Source of the DNA: Alphaproteobacteria bacterium
Lineage (GTDB): Bacteria > Pseudomonadota > Alphaproteobacteria > Rhodobacterales > Rhodobacteraceae
DNA length: 64,000 nucleotides
Direction: 5' to 3'
NCBI GenBank assembly: GCA_030427405.1
Contig: JAUHXK010000001.1
Coordinates: 186,001 to 250,000 of the forward strand
The notes beneath the pieces were generated by a model. The model made no database searches. It was not told the DNA's origin and was given only the letters and a program-made list of their open reading frames with translations. Position 1 is the first letter of the stretch, and every line of letters begins with the position of its first letter. Made by a program: the position numbers and the translations under genes. Of the stretch, positions 18,238-26,935 are shown in pieces.

Positions 18238-18463
18238 CCGGCACACTCCGCGGGTACAAAATGGATCAAATATATATGCATAATAGCACATCGCGGCCCC
18301 GAACCATAGGCGCGCACCCGTGGCTGGCGGTCTTTTGCCGCCCGATTATGGGCGTGACGGCGCGCAACAAGCCCCTGCGCGGGCGGGTTCGGGCACAGCT
18401 GTATTCAGAATTGGCCCCCGCGCAAAATTCACGGTACCCTCGCCCCAAATATCGGAGGACAGC

Positions 18464-18559
18464 ATGAACAGGCGAACCGCAGCTTGCGGGTTTTTTCCCT
18501 TTACCTTGCGGACAGGCCCCGCCCGATATGACCGCGCACCCAGCCGGGGCACTGCATGA
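18464..18559 (+). CDS. Possible 31-codon leader ORF of the acyl-CoA synthetase
   Basis: A short ORF (MNRRTAACGFFPFTLRT...) with a good GGAGG Shine-Dalgarno 7 bases upstream. Its stop overlaps the synthetase start as ATGA, which would couple translation. The synthetase itself has no comparable ribosome site. A hairpin with a six-T run (18475-18496) lies within it. It may be a regulatory leader or simply the ribosome-loading site for the downstream gene. There is no amino-acid run of the classical attenuator type. Confidence 0.4.
   Translation: MNRRTAACGFFPFTLRTGPARYDRAPSRGTA
18475..18496 (+). promoter_or_regulatory. Short terminator-like hairpin inside the leader ORF
   Basis: A 5-bp stem (ccgca / tgcgg) with loop gct, flanked by aa and by a bulged G plus TT, then TTTTTT at 18491-18496. 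It is placed between the leader start codon and the synthetase start, as an attenuator would be. The stem is short, so it could be chance. Confidence 0.4.
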
Positions 18560-20109
18560 ACCCCGCAGTCTGGCTGGCCCGAACGGCCCAGGCCCAACCC
18601 CACGCGACGGCCTTGGTCAAAGGCACGATTACAGATGCCGATTACGCCACGTTTGCCCACCGCAGCGCGGCGATTGGGGCTGCCCTGTCCGAACGGGGTA
18701 TCGCCAAGGGCGAGCGGGTCGCCGTGTTCATGCACAACTGCACCGAATATCTTGAGGTGCTGTATGGCATCTGGTGGATCGGCGCCGTAGCCGTGCCGAT
18801 CAATGCCAAGCTGCACGAGAAAGAAGCGGCCTGGATTATTGCGAATTCAGGCGCGGCGCTGGTCTTTGCGGATGAGGGCCGTGCAAAGGCGCTTTCGGGC
18901 GAAGTTTCAGTCGATATCCTGCGCGCGCCTGGCTTTGACCATGACCGGATTTACAAGCACCGGGCGACCCGGTCGACGCACCCAGTGTCCTTGTCTGCGC
19001 AAGACACGGCCTGGCTGTTTTACACGTCGGGCACCACGGGTCGGCCCAAGGGTGTGATGATAAGCTGCGGCAACCTCATGTCCATGACGCTCAGCTATTT
19101 CGCGGATGTGGACGACGTGACACCTGCGGACGCAACGCTCTATGCCGCCCCCATGAGCCATGGCGCGGGCATCTACAACTTTATGCATGTCCTGCGGGGG
19201 GCGCGTCATGTCGTTCCCGAAAGCGGTGGCTTTGACGCGGACGAGATCCTGGAACTGGCGCCCCAAATTGGCAGGGTTTCCATGTTCGCCGCCCCAACCA
19301 TGGTTCGCAGGCTGGTCGACAGAGCCAGGGCCCACGGGGCCGACGGCACAGGGCTGCGCACGATCATTTACGCCGGCGGGCCGATGTATGAGGCCGACAT
19401 TGTCGAGGCGGTCGCGGTCATGGGGCCGCGTTTCGTGCAAGTTTACGGGCAGGGCGAATGCCCGATGGGGATCACGGCCTTGTCGCGCTTCGACATCGCG
19501 GACCGCGATCACCCCCGGTGGCGCGAACGGCTGAATTCGGTCGGGAGGGCGCAGTCCCCGGTCGAGGTCGCGATCCTTGGCCCCGATGGCCACGCGCTGG
19601 ACGCGGACACCGTGGGCGAGATCGCCGTACGCGGGGCAACTGTGATGCCCGGCTATTGGCAAAACCCCGAAGCCACCGCCGACACGCTGCGCAACGGGTG
19701 GCTGTGGACCGGAGACATGGGCCGCATGGACGCCGATGGCTATGTCACACTGCAGGACCGGTCCAAGGACATGATCATATCCGGTGGCTCGAACATCTAC
19801 CCGCGCGAGGTCGAAGAGGTGCTGCTGTCGCACCCGGCCGTCTACGAGGTTGCCGTGGTCGGACAAACCGATCCGGAATGGGGAGAGGTGCCAGTCGCCT
19901 TTGTTGCGCTTTCGCCCGGGCAAGTGGTGCAGGCGGAAACGCTGGACAGGCTGTGTCTGGATCAGATCGCCCGGTTCAAACGGCCCCGTGCCTATCGGTT
20001 CATCCCTGCGTTGCCCAAGAACAACTATGGCAAAATCCTCAAGACCGACCTGCGCGACATGCTGCAGGCAGATCCCGCGAATCACAAGGCGCGCAAACCC
20101 GGCCCCTAG
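18556..20109 (+). CDS. Acyl-CoA synthetase / AMP-dependent ligase
   Basis: 517 residues of the ANL superfamily. The P-loop-like A3 motif is YTSGTTGRPKGVMIS. The A5 region reads YGQGECPMGI (family consensus YGxTE). A7 is WLWTGDMGRMDADGY, A8 is DRSKDMIISGGSNIYPREVE, and the A10 lysine is in NNYGKILKTDLR. It activates a carboxylic acid to acyl-AMP and then acyl-CoA in the cytoplasm. The substrate is unknown; fatty acids or aromatic acids are possible. Divergent from the PHA-synthase cassette, for which it could supply CoA thioesters (inference). Translation may be coupled to a short leader ORF. Confidence 0.88.
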   Translation: MNPAVWLARTAQAQPHATALVKGTITDADYATFAHRSAAIGAALSERGIAKGERVAVFMHNCTEYLEVLYGIWWIGAVAVPINAKLHEKEAAWIIANSGAALVFADEGRAKALSGEVSVDILRAPGFDHDRIYKHRATRSTHPVSLSAQDTAWLFYTSGTTGRPKGVMISCGNLMSMTLSYFADVDDVTPADATLYAAPMSHGAGIYNFMHVLRGARHVVPESGGFDADEILELAPQIGRVSMFAAPTMVRRLVDRARAHGADGTGLRTIIYAGGPMYEADIVEAVAVMGPRFVQVYGQGECPMGITALSRFDIADRDHPRWRERLNSVGRAQSPVEVAILGPDGHALDADTVGEIAVRGATVMPGYWQNPEATADTLRNGWLWTGDMGRMDADGYVTLQDRSKDMIISGGSNIYPREVEEVLLSHPAVYEVAVVGQTDPEWGEVPVAFVALSPGQVVQAETLDRLCLDQIARFKRPRAYRFIPALPKNNYGKILKTDLRDMLQADPANHKARKPGP

Positions 20110-20124
20110 TGCCGGGCGCGCCCA

Positions 20125-21495
20125 TCAATAGCTGAAATCGGAATAAATCCGGGTCAGATCGCCCTGCCAGTCCTCGTGGTACCGCGACAGCAATTCGTCG
20201 GCGGGCACATTGCCGGTTTCAAGGCTGTCCTTGAGCGCGTTCAAAAAGTGGGTTTCGTCAGGCACCAGCCCACCGGCACCGGGGCGGGCACGGGACTTGA
20301 GGCCCGCATCGGCAATGGCGACGACCTCGCGGGCCAGATCGTGCATTTTGATATTGCCGACCCTCGCCTGCAGGCCGTCCTTGGCGCCCTCGATACGCAA
20401 TGCTTCGCGGGTCTCTGTGTCCCAGCCTTTCACCAGATCCCAGGCCGCATCCAGCGCGCCCTGATCATAGGTCAGGCCAACCCAGAACGCAGGCAGCGCA
20501 CATAGGCGGCGCCACGGGCCGCCATCGGCACCGCGCATCTCCATGAATTTCTTGATCCGCGCTTCGGGAAAGGCGGTGGTCAGGTGATCGGCCCAGTCGG
20601 ACAGGGTCGGGGTCTCACCCGGCAGCGCAGGCAATTTGCCCTGAAGAAAGTCGCGGAACGACATGCCCAGAGCGTCGATATACTGGCCATCGCGATAGAC
20701 GAAATACATCGGCACATCGAGCGCGTATTGCACGTAACGCTCGAACCCAAAGCCGTCTTCGAACACAAATGGCAACATGCCGGTGCGGGCATCATCCAGG
20801 TGCCGCCAGATATAACTGCGCCAGCTTTTCTGACCGTTCACCTTGCCTTCAAAGAACGGAGAATTGGCAAACAGCGCAGTCGCCACCGGTTGCAGCGCCA
20901 GCGCCACGCGCAGCTTTTGCACCATGTCGGCCTCAGACCCAAAGTCGATATTGACCTGGACCGTACAGGTGCGCCGCATCATGGCGCGCCCCATGGTGCC
21001 AACCTTTTCCATATAGTCGTTCATCAGCCGGTAACGCCCCTTGGGCATCAGCGGCATCTGGTCATGGGTCCAGATCGGCGCGGCACCGAGGCCGATGAAG
21101 CCCACTCCGATCTCGTCGGCGATGTCCTTCACCTCGCGCAGGTGAATGTTCACCTCGTCGCAGGTCTCGTGGATGGTTTCCAGCGGCGCACCCGACAATT
21201 CCAACGCGCCACCCGGTTCAAGGCTGACATTTGCGCCGTCCTTTTCCAGACCGATCAGGTGCCCCGCTTCACGCACCTCGGCCCAGCCGTGGCGATCACG
21301 CAGCCCCTCAAGCACGGCCACGATCGAGCGCGTACCCTCGAACGGCAGCGGCTTCAGGGTATCCTTGCAATAGCCGAACTTCTCATGCTCGGTTCCGATG
21401 CGCCAATCCTGCTTGGGCTTACAGCCCGATTCCAGATATTCGGCCAGTTGTTCGTGGCGTTCGATCGGCCCGCCGCCGGATTGGGGGATGGACAT
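20125..21495 (-). CDS. gshA: Glutamate--cysteine ligase, plant/alphaproteobacterial type
   Basis: 456 residues from the ATG at 21495 (MSIPQSGGGPIERHEQL). Catalyses the first step of glutathione synthesis. The GCS2-type core is visible: WRIGTEHEKFGY near the N-terminus, LEPGGALELSGAP, and MPKGRYRLMNDYMEKVG with RRTCTVQVNIDFGSEADM. This matches the plant-type enzyme of alphaproteobacteria rather than the E. coli form. Last gene of a compact minus-strand unit (rsmE, a 51-codon ORF, a membrane protein, gshA). Confidence 0.94.
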   Translation of the reverse strand: MSIPQSGGGPIERHEQLAEYLESGCKPKQDWRIGTEHEKFGYCKDTLKPLPFEGTRSIVAVLEGLRDRHGWAEVREAGHLIGLEKDGANVSLEPGGALELSGAPLETIHETCDEVNIHLREVKDIADEIGVGFIGLGAAPIWTHDQMPLMPKGRYRLMNDYMEKVGTMGRAMMRRTCTVQVNIDFGSEADMVQKLRVALALQPVATALFANSPFFEGKVNGQKSWRSYIWRHLDDARTGMLPFVFEDGFGFERYVQYALDVPMYFVYRDGQYIDALGMSFRDFLQGKLPALPGETPTLSDWADHLTTAFPEARIKKFMEMRGADGGPWRRLCALPAFWVGLTYDQGALDAAWDLVKGWDTETREALRIEGAKDGLQARVGNIKMHDLAREVVAIADAGLKSRARPGAGGLVPDETHFLNALKDSLETGNVPADELLSRYHEDWQGDLTRIYSDFSY

Positions 21496-21561
21496 GAGAC
21501 TTGTGCTCCGATCCTGATGTGTCTGTCTTGGGGTCAGTCGTGGGCGCAAACCGCCCCGGTG

Positions 21562-22089
21562 TCAATGCAGCCGAAGATGGGCGGGCCGCATCGGGCGGCG
21601 TTCCCATATGACGACCGGATGAACCGTTTCGCCATTCAGTTCGGCCAGCATCTGTTCGGTTTTCAGGCCGGGCAGGTTTGAGAAAACGTCAAACAGCGCC
21701 TCGGCGCCTTCCGCATTCACGGGAATGTGAAGCGTCGGCTGCCCCGGCTGGTCCAGCACCCAATGCGCAGGGTTCGAGGTCGGGTCCAGCGCCAGTCGCT
21801 CGATTTCACGGGTGGCAACGATGCCGCCATCCAGCGGGCCCAGATATGTGATCTGGCCCTCGTCGACGGTAACCACGCCCGGACCGCCTGCTCCGGTACG
21901 AAATCGCGCGCGCTGAACGCCGATGACTGCAAGAGCCAGCGAAACCGCCACCAGAACCCAACCCAGCCAGCCCAGCAAACCGCCGGGCCCGCCAATCCAG
22001 CTTAGGCCGAGGACAAGCACAAACCCCGCCACCAGCACTTCGCGCCAGCGCCACAGGGTCAATTTGGCTTCGGGTCGTATGAAACTCAT
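21562..22089 (-). CDS. Hypothetical membrane protein between rsmE and gshA
   Basis: 175 residues from the ATG at 22089 (MSFIRPEAKLTLWRW). Two close membrane helices (EVLVAGFVLVLGLSWIGG, then LGWLGWVLVAVSLALAVIG) are followed by a cytoplasmic beta-rich domain with VVTVDEGQITYLGPLDGGIV. I recognise it as a common conserved protein of Rhodobacterales without known function. The start overlaps the preceding small ORF stop as ATGA. Confidence 0.82.
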   Translation of the reverse strand: MSFIRPEAKLTLWRWREVLVAGFVLVLGLSWIGGPGGLLGWLGWVLVAVSLALAVIGVQRARFRTGAGGPGVVTVDEGQITYLGPLDGGIVATREIERLALDPTSNPAHWVLDQPGQPTLHIPVNAEGAEALFDVFSNLPGLKTEQMLAELNGETVHPVVIWERRPMRPAHLRLH

Positions 22090-22241
22090 GCCGCGGGCTC
22101 CTTCTTGGTGCCGAACGGGGTCCGCGCAAAGCGGCCCGCCAGCACAGGTCTTATCGCGATATAGGCACGCGGCGCCGAATCCAAAGCGGTAAACACAGCG
22201 GCGTGAAAAACACCGATCGCCAGGTCGCATGGGTACGCCAT
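22086..22241 (-). CDS. Possible 51-residue protein bridging rsmE and the membrane protein
   Basis: MAYPCDLAIGVFHAAVFTAL followed by a basic tail ending RTPFGTKKEPAA. Its ATG overlaps the rsmE stop (ATGA) and its stop overlaps the next ATG (ATGA). Exact coupling at both ends is unlikely by chance and is the main support. No family is recognised. An alternative is that it is merely a translated linker. Confidence 0.5.
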   Translation of the reverse strand: MAYPCDLAIGVFHAAVFTALDSAPRAYIAIRPVLAGRFARTPFGTKKEPAA

Positions 22242-22966
22242 CAGGCCCAATCCCCAAGCGCCTGCTGCCACATCGTCAAGGCAGCGACTGCGGCCGTATC
22301 CGCACGCAGGATTCGAGGCCCGAGGCTGACCACATGGGTAAAGGGCAACCCGGTCAGACGCGACCGTTCGCGCGCTGAAAACCCGCCCTCGGGACCGATG
22401 AGAATGGCCCAGGGCGCGCGCCCGTCCTGCCCGGCCAGCCCCAGGGCCGAGCCGACCTCGGCCTCGTCACAGAACATCAGTTGCCGACCGTCCGGCCAGA
22501 CATCCAGCACCTTGTCCAGACGGGTCAGGTCCGAGACTTCGGGCACGAACGTGCCGCCACATTGCTCGGCCGCCTCGACCGCATGGGCCTGCAACCGGTC
22601 CTGCCGGATGCGTTCGGAATTGGTAAACTCGGTCTGCACCGGCATGATCCTGGCAGCACCCATTTCGGCGGCTTTTTCAACGATGAAATCGGTGCGGGCC
22701 TTTTTGATCGGCGCAAAAAGCAGCCACAGGTCAGGGGGCAGTTGCAGAGGTTTCGATTGCGCAACGCAGGTCAACGCTCCGCCGCGCTTGCCGGCCTCGG
22801 CCACCTCGGCCAACCATTCGCCATCCCGCCCGTTGAAAAGGGCGACCTGGCCGCCAACGGATTGACGCATCACGCCGAACAGGTAATGCGCCTGCTCGCG
22901 CGTCAAAGGAACCGATTGCCCCGCACCCAAAGGGTGATCTACATACAGTCTGATCTTTGCACTCAT
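22241..22966 (-). CDS. rsmE: 16S rRNA (uracil-1498-N3) methyltransferase
   Basis: 241 residues with an N-terminal PUA-like domain and a C-terminal SPOUT knot. The knot residues are evident: ILIGPEGGFSARE and VSLGPRILRADTA, the AdoMet-binding signature of RsmE. It methylates U1498 of 16S rRNA in the assembled small subunit. Divergent from ubiA with 12 bases between the two start codons. First gene of the unit leading to gshA. Confidence 0.95.
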   Translation of the reverse strand: MSAKIRLYVDHPLGAGQSVPLTREQAHYLFGVMRQSVGGQVALFNGRDGEWLAEVAEAGKRGGALTCVAQSKPLQLPPDLWLLFAPIKKARTDFIVEKAAEMGAARIMPVQTEFTNSERIRQDRLQAHAVEAAEQCGGTFVPEVSDLTRLDKVLDVWPDGRQLMFCDEAEVGSALGLAGQDGRAPWAILIGPEGGFSARERSRLTGLPFTHVVSLGPRILRADTAAVAALTMWQQALGDWA

Positions 22967-22978
22967 GAGACCTTACAT

Positions 22979-23941
22979 ATGCAAGGCAATGCCCCAACAC
23001 CAGACGGTCAGGTCGCCGATGCCGTCAGCGGCAACTGGGTCGACACCCACGCGCCCGCCTTCACCCGCCCTTATCTGCGGCTGTCGCGCGCCGACCGGCC
23101 CATCGGAACCTGGTTGCTGCTGATTCCGTGCTGGTGGGGGCTGGCGCTGGCGGCTCTGGCTGGCGGCGACGCGCGCCTGGGCGATCTGTGGATCGCGGTG
23201 GGCTGCATGCTGGGCGCGTTTCTGATGCGCGGAGCCGGATGCACCTGGAACGATATCACCGACCGGGAATTCGACGCCCGGGTCGAGCGGACAAGATCGC
23301 GCCCGATCCCCTCTGGGCAGGTCAGTGTCCGGCAAGCGGTGATCTGGATGGTGCTGCAATCCCTGCTTGCCTTTGCAATCCTGTTGACCTTCAACCGCGC
23401 CGCTATCGCGATGGGCGTTCTGTCCCTGCTGCCGGTCACTATCTATCCCTTTGCCAAGCGGTTTACCTGGTGGCCGCAGGTTTTTCTGGGCCTGGCCTTC
23501 AACTGGGGCGCCTTGCTGGCCTGGGCGGCCCATAGCGGAACGGTCGGTTCGCCCGCAATTCTGTTGTACCTGTCCGGCATCGCCTGGACGTTGTTCTATG
23601 ATACAATCTATGCGCACCAGGACGCCGAGGATGACGCCCTGATCGGGGTCAAGTCCACCGCCCGGTTGTTTGGCACGGACACTGCGAAATGGCTGAAGTA
23701 CTTTTTGGTTGCGACCGTGGCCCTCATGGGGCTGGCCATCATTGACGCCGCCGTGCCGCAAGCAGGCTTTGCCGCGCTTGTGGTGGCCATCGCCGGACCA
23801 TGGGCCATGGGGTGGCATATGGCCTGGCAATTGCGCGGGCTGGACACCGAGGACAACGCCAAATTGCTGCAACTGTTCCGGGCCAACCGGGACACCGGCT
23901 TGATTCCGCTGATCTTCCTTGGCGTTGCGCTGCTGCTCTGA
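22979..23941 (+). CDS. ubiA: 4-hydroxybenzoate octaprenyltransferase
   Basis: 320 residues from the ATG at 22979; upstream open frame overlaps rsmE and is not used. The two aspartate-rich prenyl-diphosphate motifs are visible: NDITDREFDARVERTRSRP and YDTIYAHQDAEDD. About eight hydrophobic helices. The enzyme attaches the polyprenyl tail to 4-hydroxybenzoate in ubiquinone synthesis, at the inner membrane. With COQ9 at 1229-1921 this is the second ubiquinone gene in the window, though not linked to it. Confidence 0.95.
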   Translation: MQGNAPTPDGQVADAVSGNWVDTHAPAFTRPYLRLSRADRPIGTWLLLIPCWWGLALAALAGGDARLGDLWIAVGCMLGAFLMRGAGCTWNDITDREFDARVERTRSRPIPSGQVSVRQAVIWMVLQSLLAFAILLTFNRAAIAMGVLSLLPVTIYPFAKRFTWWPQVFLGLAFNWGALLAWAAHSGTVGSPAILLYLSGIAWTLFYDTIYAHQDAEDDALIGVKSTARLFGTDTAKWLKYFLVATVALMGLAIIDAAVPQAGFAALVVAIAGPWAMGWHMAWQLRGLDTEDNAKLLQLFRANRDTGLIPLIFLGVALLL

Positions 23942-24006
23942 TTGCACCTCTGCCGTCAGGGATATATGAGTTCAGTCCAATCGCCGGAGGAGTCACAAGC
24001 CAACCC

Positions 24007-25911
24007 ATGCGCCTGCCGTTTTCCATCACCGTTGCTGCGATCTTTACCGTGTCTGCCCTGCTGTCTCTTCTGGCTGCCGGCCTCATGGTAACCAAGACCG
24101 AGGAAGCATCGGAATTTGCCGTGAGGCGGGCCCTGAACCTGAAAGGGCTGGACTGGGCAGAGGTACAGGCCGACGGATTGCGGGTGGTGCTGACAGGCAC
24201 CGCACCGGACGAGGCGACGCGATTCAACGCCCTGACGGCCGCAGGCACCGAGGTCGACACCTCGCGGGTCATCGACGAAATGGAAGTTGCCCCAACCGCC
24301 GATCTGGCACCGCCCCGGTTTTCGGCTGAGATCCTGCGCAATGACAGCGGTATCTCGGTCATCGGCCTGATTCCGGCCAGCGAGGACCGCGAGGCCCTGG
24401 TCGAACGCTTGCAGGACCTGGATGGCGGAACATCGGTTTCCGACCTGATGGAAAGCGCGGATTACCCCAAGCCAAAAGGCTGGGACGATGCACTGAATTT
24501 TGCAATTCGGGCGCTGTCCAGCCTGCCCCGCGCCAAGATCTCGGCCAGCCCCGGCCTGGTCAAGATCACCGCCATCGCCGACAGTCAGCAGGAAAAGGAC
24601 CGGCTGGAACAAAGCCTGACGCGGTCGGCACCGCCAAGCCTGCGCATCGGCTTGTCCATCTCGGCACCACGGCCTGTCATCACCCCGTTCACGCTTCGGT
24701 TTCTGATTGATGGTCAGGGCAGCCAGTTCGACGCCTGTTCTGCCGAAACCGAAGAGGCCCGCGACACGATCGTCGCGGCTGCCCGGGCGGCGGGGATGGA
24801 CGGGCCCTATTCCTGCACCATCGGGCTGGGCGTGCCGTCGCCCAGCTGGTCGCTTGCCGCGAAACAGAGCATCGCGGCGCTGGCCGAAATCGGTCAGGGC
24901 TCGGTGACCATGTCCGATGCCGATATCACCTTGATCGCGGCACAGGGAACGCCACCGGGACTGTTTGACAGGGTCGTGGGCGAGCTGGAAAACAAACTGC
25001 CGGATGTCTTCGCACTGCACGCGGTTCTACCCGAGCCGGAAACGCCCACCCAGGCCGGACCGCCCGAGTTTTCGGCCACCCGCAGCCCCGAGGGGCTGGT
25101 GCAATTGCGCGGGCGTCTGGGCGACGACGCCATGCGCGACATGGTCGACAGCTTTGCCCGCGCCGCCTTTGGCACCGAAGAGGTACATATGGCAACCCGG
25201 ATCGCCCCGGACCTGCCGTCGGACTGGCCGGTGCGCGTTCTGGCCGGGCTGGAGGCGCTGTCGCAACTGCACAATGGGGTTCTTACCGTAACCCCCGACG
25301 CCGTCGAGCTGAGCGGAACTTCCCACGACGAGAGCGCGCGTGCGACCGTCGCCGGGTTGCTTTCCGACAAGCTTGGCGATGCGCAGGACTATACGCTTGC
25401 CATAACCTACCAGCCCCCGCCAGAACCCGCCGATGCCCTGCCCGACCCGGAAACCTGCGAGGCCCGGATTGTCGAGATCCAAACCGGCAACAAGATCGCG
25501 TTTGAACCCGGTTCGGCAACCGTCGCCGCCGATTCCCGCGAGACCGTGAACCGCATCGCCAACATCCTGCGCGACTGCGGACCGATCCGCATGGAAATCC
25601 AGGGCCACACCGACAGCCAGGGCCGCGAGGAAATGAACCAGCAACTCAGCCAGGCGCGCGCGCAATCCATCCTGAACGAACTTCGCGGACGGCGCGTTCC
25701 AACGTCAAGCTACTCGGCCGTCGGGTATGGCGAAACGCAGCCCATCGCCGATAACGAGACCGAAGAAGGTCGCGAAGAAAACCGCCGCATCGAATTCCGC
25801 CTGATCCGACCCGAGCCGGTGGACAATACGCCAACCGGGCTTGATGCGATAGAAGCTGAAAGCGCGACACCTGAAACCGACGCAACGGATGCGGGCTCGG
25901 AGGACCAGTAA
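24007..25911 (+). CDS. OmpA-family protein with repeated BON-like domains
   Basis: 634 residues from the ATG at 24007 (GGAGGAG 14 bases upstream, slightly far). An N-terminal signal or anchor helix (ITVAAIFTVSALLSLLAAGLM) is followed by several BON-like repeats of about 70 residues. The C-terminal OmpA/MotB peptidoglycan-binding domain has FEPGSATVAADSRETVNRIA, MEIQGHTDSQGREEMNQQLS and GYGETQPIADN. The acidic C-tail is low complexity. Likely periplasmic or outer-envelope and bound to the cell wall. Translationally close to the next small coiled-coil gene. Confidence 0.85.
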   Translation: MRLPFSITVAAIFTVSALLSLLAAGLMVTKTEEASEFAVRRALNLKGLDWAEVQADGLRVVLTGTAPDEATRFNALTAAGTEVDTSRVIDEMEVAPTADLAPPRFSAEILRNDSGISVIGLIPASEDREALVERLQDLDGGTSVSDLMESADYPKPKGWDDALNFAIRALSSLPRAKISASPGLVKITAIADSQQEKDRLEQSLTRSAPPSLRIGLSISAPRPVITPFTLRFLIDGQGSQFDACSAETEEARDTIVAAARAAGMDGPYSCTIGLGVPSPSWSLAAKQSIAALAEIGQGSVTMSDADITLIAAQGTPPGLFDRVVGELENKLPDVFALHAVLPEPETPTQAGPPEFSATRSPEGLVQLRGRLGDDAMRDMVDSFARAAFGTEEVHMATRIAPDLPSDWPVRVLAGLEALSQLHNGVLTVTPDAVELSGTSHDESARATVAGLLSDKLGDAQDYTLAITYQPPPEPADALPDPETCEARIVEIQTGNKIAFEPGSATVAADSRETVNRIANILRDCGPIRMEIQGHTDSQGREEMNQQLSQARAQSILNELRGRRVPTSSYSAVGYGETQPIADNETEEGREENRRIEFRLIRPEPVDNTPTGLDAIEAESATPETDATDAGSEDQ

Positions 25912-25912
25912 G

Positions 25913-26233
25913 TTGAACAGAACAGAATTCATCATCGCCACCGCCATCATCCTGTTCGCGGCCTTCTGCATGGGATGGTTCGCAAACTGGCTGGCCCATC
26001 GCCTGTCCCGCGTCCGCCAAAGCGACGTGGCGGACCTGGACCGCATGAGCCAGGAACTGCACGAAGCCGAGGAAACCCGCGATCAGGCGATCACCTATCT
26101 GCAACAGCGCGAAGCGGAACTGACCAACCAGTTGACGCAGACCGAGGCAGAGCTGGCGGCGGCAATGGACGGGTTGCGCGCCGCCCGGCACGAGGCCGAA
26201 GAACTGCGCGGGCGGATCAACAACGCCGACTGA
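25913..26233 (+). CDS. Small membrane-anchored coiled-coil protein
   Basis: 106 residues with a TTG start at 25913, one base after the OmpA-like stop; GGAGG lies about 9 bases upstream. One membrane helix (FIIATAIILFAAFCMGWFAN) then a long heptad-rich coiled coil (ADLDRMSQELHEAEETRD and onward to EELRGRINNAD). No family recognised. It probably acts with the OmpA-like protein in the envelope (inference from coupling). Confidence 0.75.
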   Translation: MNRTEFIIATAIILFAAFCMGWFANWLAHRLSRVRQSDVADLDRMSQELHEAEETRDQAITYLQQREAELTNQLTQTEAELAAAMDGLRAARHEAEELRGRINNAD

Positions 26234-26238
26234 GCCTG

Positions 26239-26682
26239 CTACCAGCGGGTCAGCGCGTCTTCGTCTTCGTCCTTGGCGGCGACCCACTCCGCACCGGATG
26301 TAGTGATCTCTTTTTTCCAGAACGGCGCGCGGGATTTCAGGTAGTCCATCAGGTACTCGGCCGCTTCGAACGCATCCTTGCGATGCGGTGCCGCGGTCGC
26401 GACCATCATGATCCTGTCCCCCGGCACCAGCCGCCCATAGCGGTGGATGACCAGAACATCGCCCAGCGACCAACGCGCGCGGGCCTCTTCGGCGATTTTG
26501 GTGATGGCACGCTCGGTCATGCCCGGGTAATGCTCGATCTCCATCCTGTCCAGATTGCCTTTGGCCAGGTCGCGCACAACGCCCGTAAAGGTCACGATGG
26601 CACCGTTTGCGGTATCCCGGTCGGCAAAGGCGTTGGACTCTGCGCCCAGGTCGAACTCTTGTTCCTGAACCGCGATGCGCAT
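26239..26682 (-). CDS. moaE: Molybdopterin synthase catalytic subunit
   Basis: 147 residues. The MoaE core is clear: GAIVTFTGVVRDLAKGNLDRMEIEHYPGM split in two, HRYGRLVPGDRIMMVATAAPHR, and a lysine-rich CPF..KEIT segment (APFWKKEITTSG). Together with MoaD it inserts two dithiolene sulfurs into precursor Z. It follows moaD by 4 bases. Confidence 0.95.
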   Translation of the reverse strand: MRIAVQEQEFDLGAESNAFADRDTANGAIVTFTGVVRDLAKGNLDRMEIEHYPGMTERAITKIAEEARARWSLGDVLVIHRYGRLVPGDRIMMVATAAPHRKDAFEAAEYLMDYLKSRAPFWKKEITTSGAEWVAAKDEDEDALTRW

Positions 26683-26686
26683 GGTG

Positions 26687-26932
26687 TCAGCCCCCGGTCA
26701 TCGGCGGGAAAAAGGCAACCTCGCGCACCCCCGCCAAAGAGGCGTCAAAATCCGACAATTCCTGATCCAGCGCCACGCGCAGCGCGGACAGGTCGGCAAA
26801 GGCTGCGGCATAGCGGTCTTCGCGCGCGCTGAGCTCGGTCACCAGCTCTGCGACGGTTGCGGCATCGGTTTCGACCCGCTCTTTCGGCAGGCCAATCCGT
26901 TCCCGCATCCATGCAAAATACAGCACGTCCAT
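26687..26932 (-). CDS. moaD: Molybdopterin synthase sulfur carrier subunit
   Basis: 81 residues with a ubiquitin-like fold, beginning MDVLYFAWMRERIGLPKERV and ending in the diglycine MTGG that is adenylated and thiocarboxylated. It supplies the sulfur for MoaE. The start lies 3 bases after the pgsA stop, so the three genes are one operon. Confidence 0.95.
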   Translation of the reverse strand: MDVLYFAWMRERIGLPKERVETDAATVAELVTELSAREDRYAAAFADLSALRVALDQELSDFDASLAGVREVAFFPPMTGG

Positions 26933-26935
26933 CCC

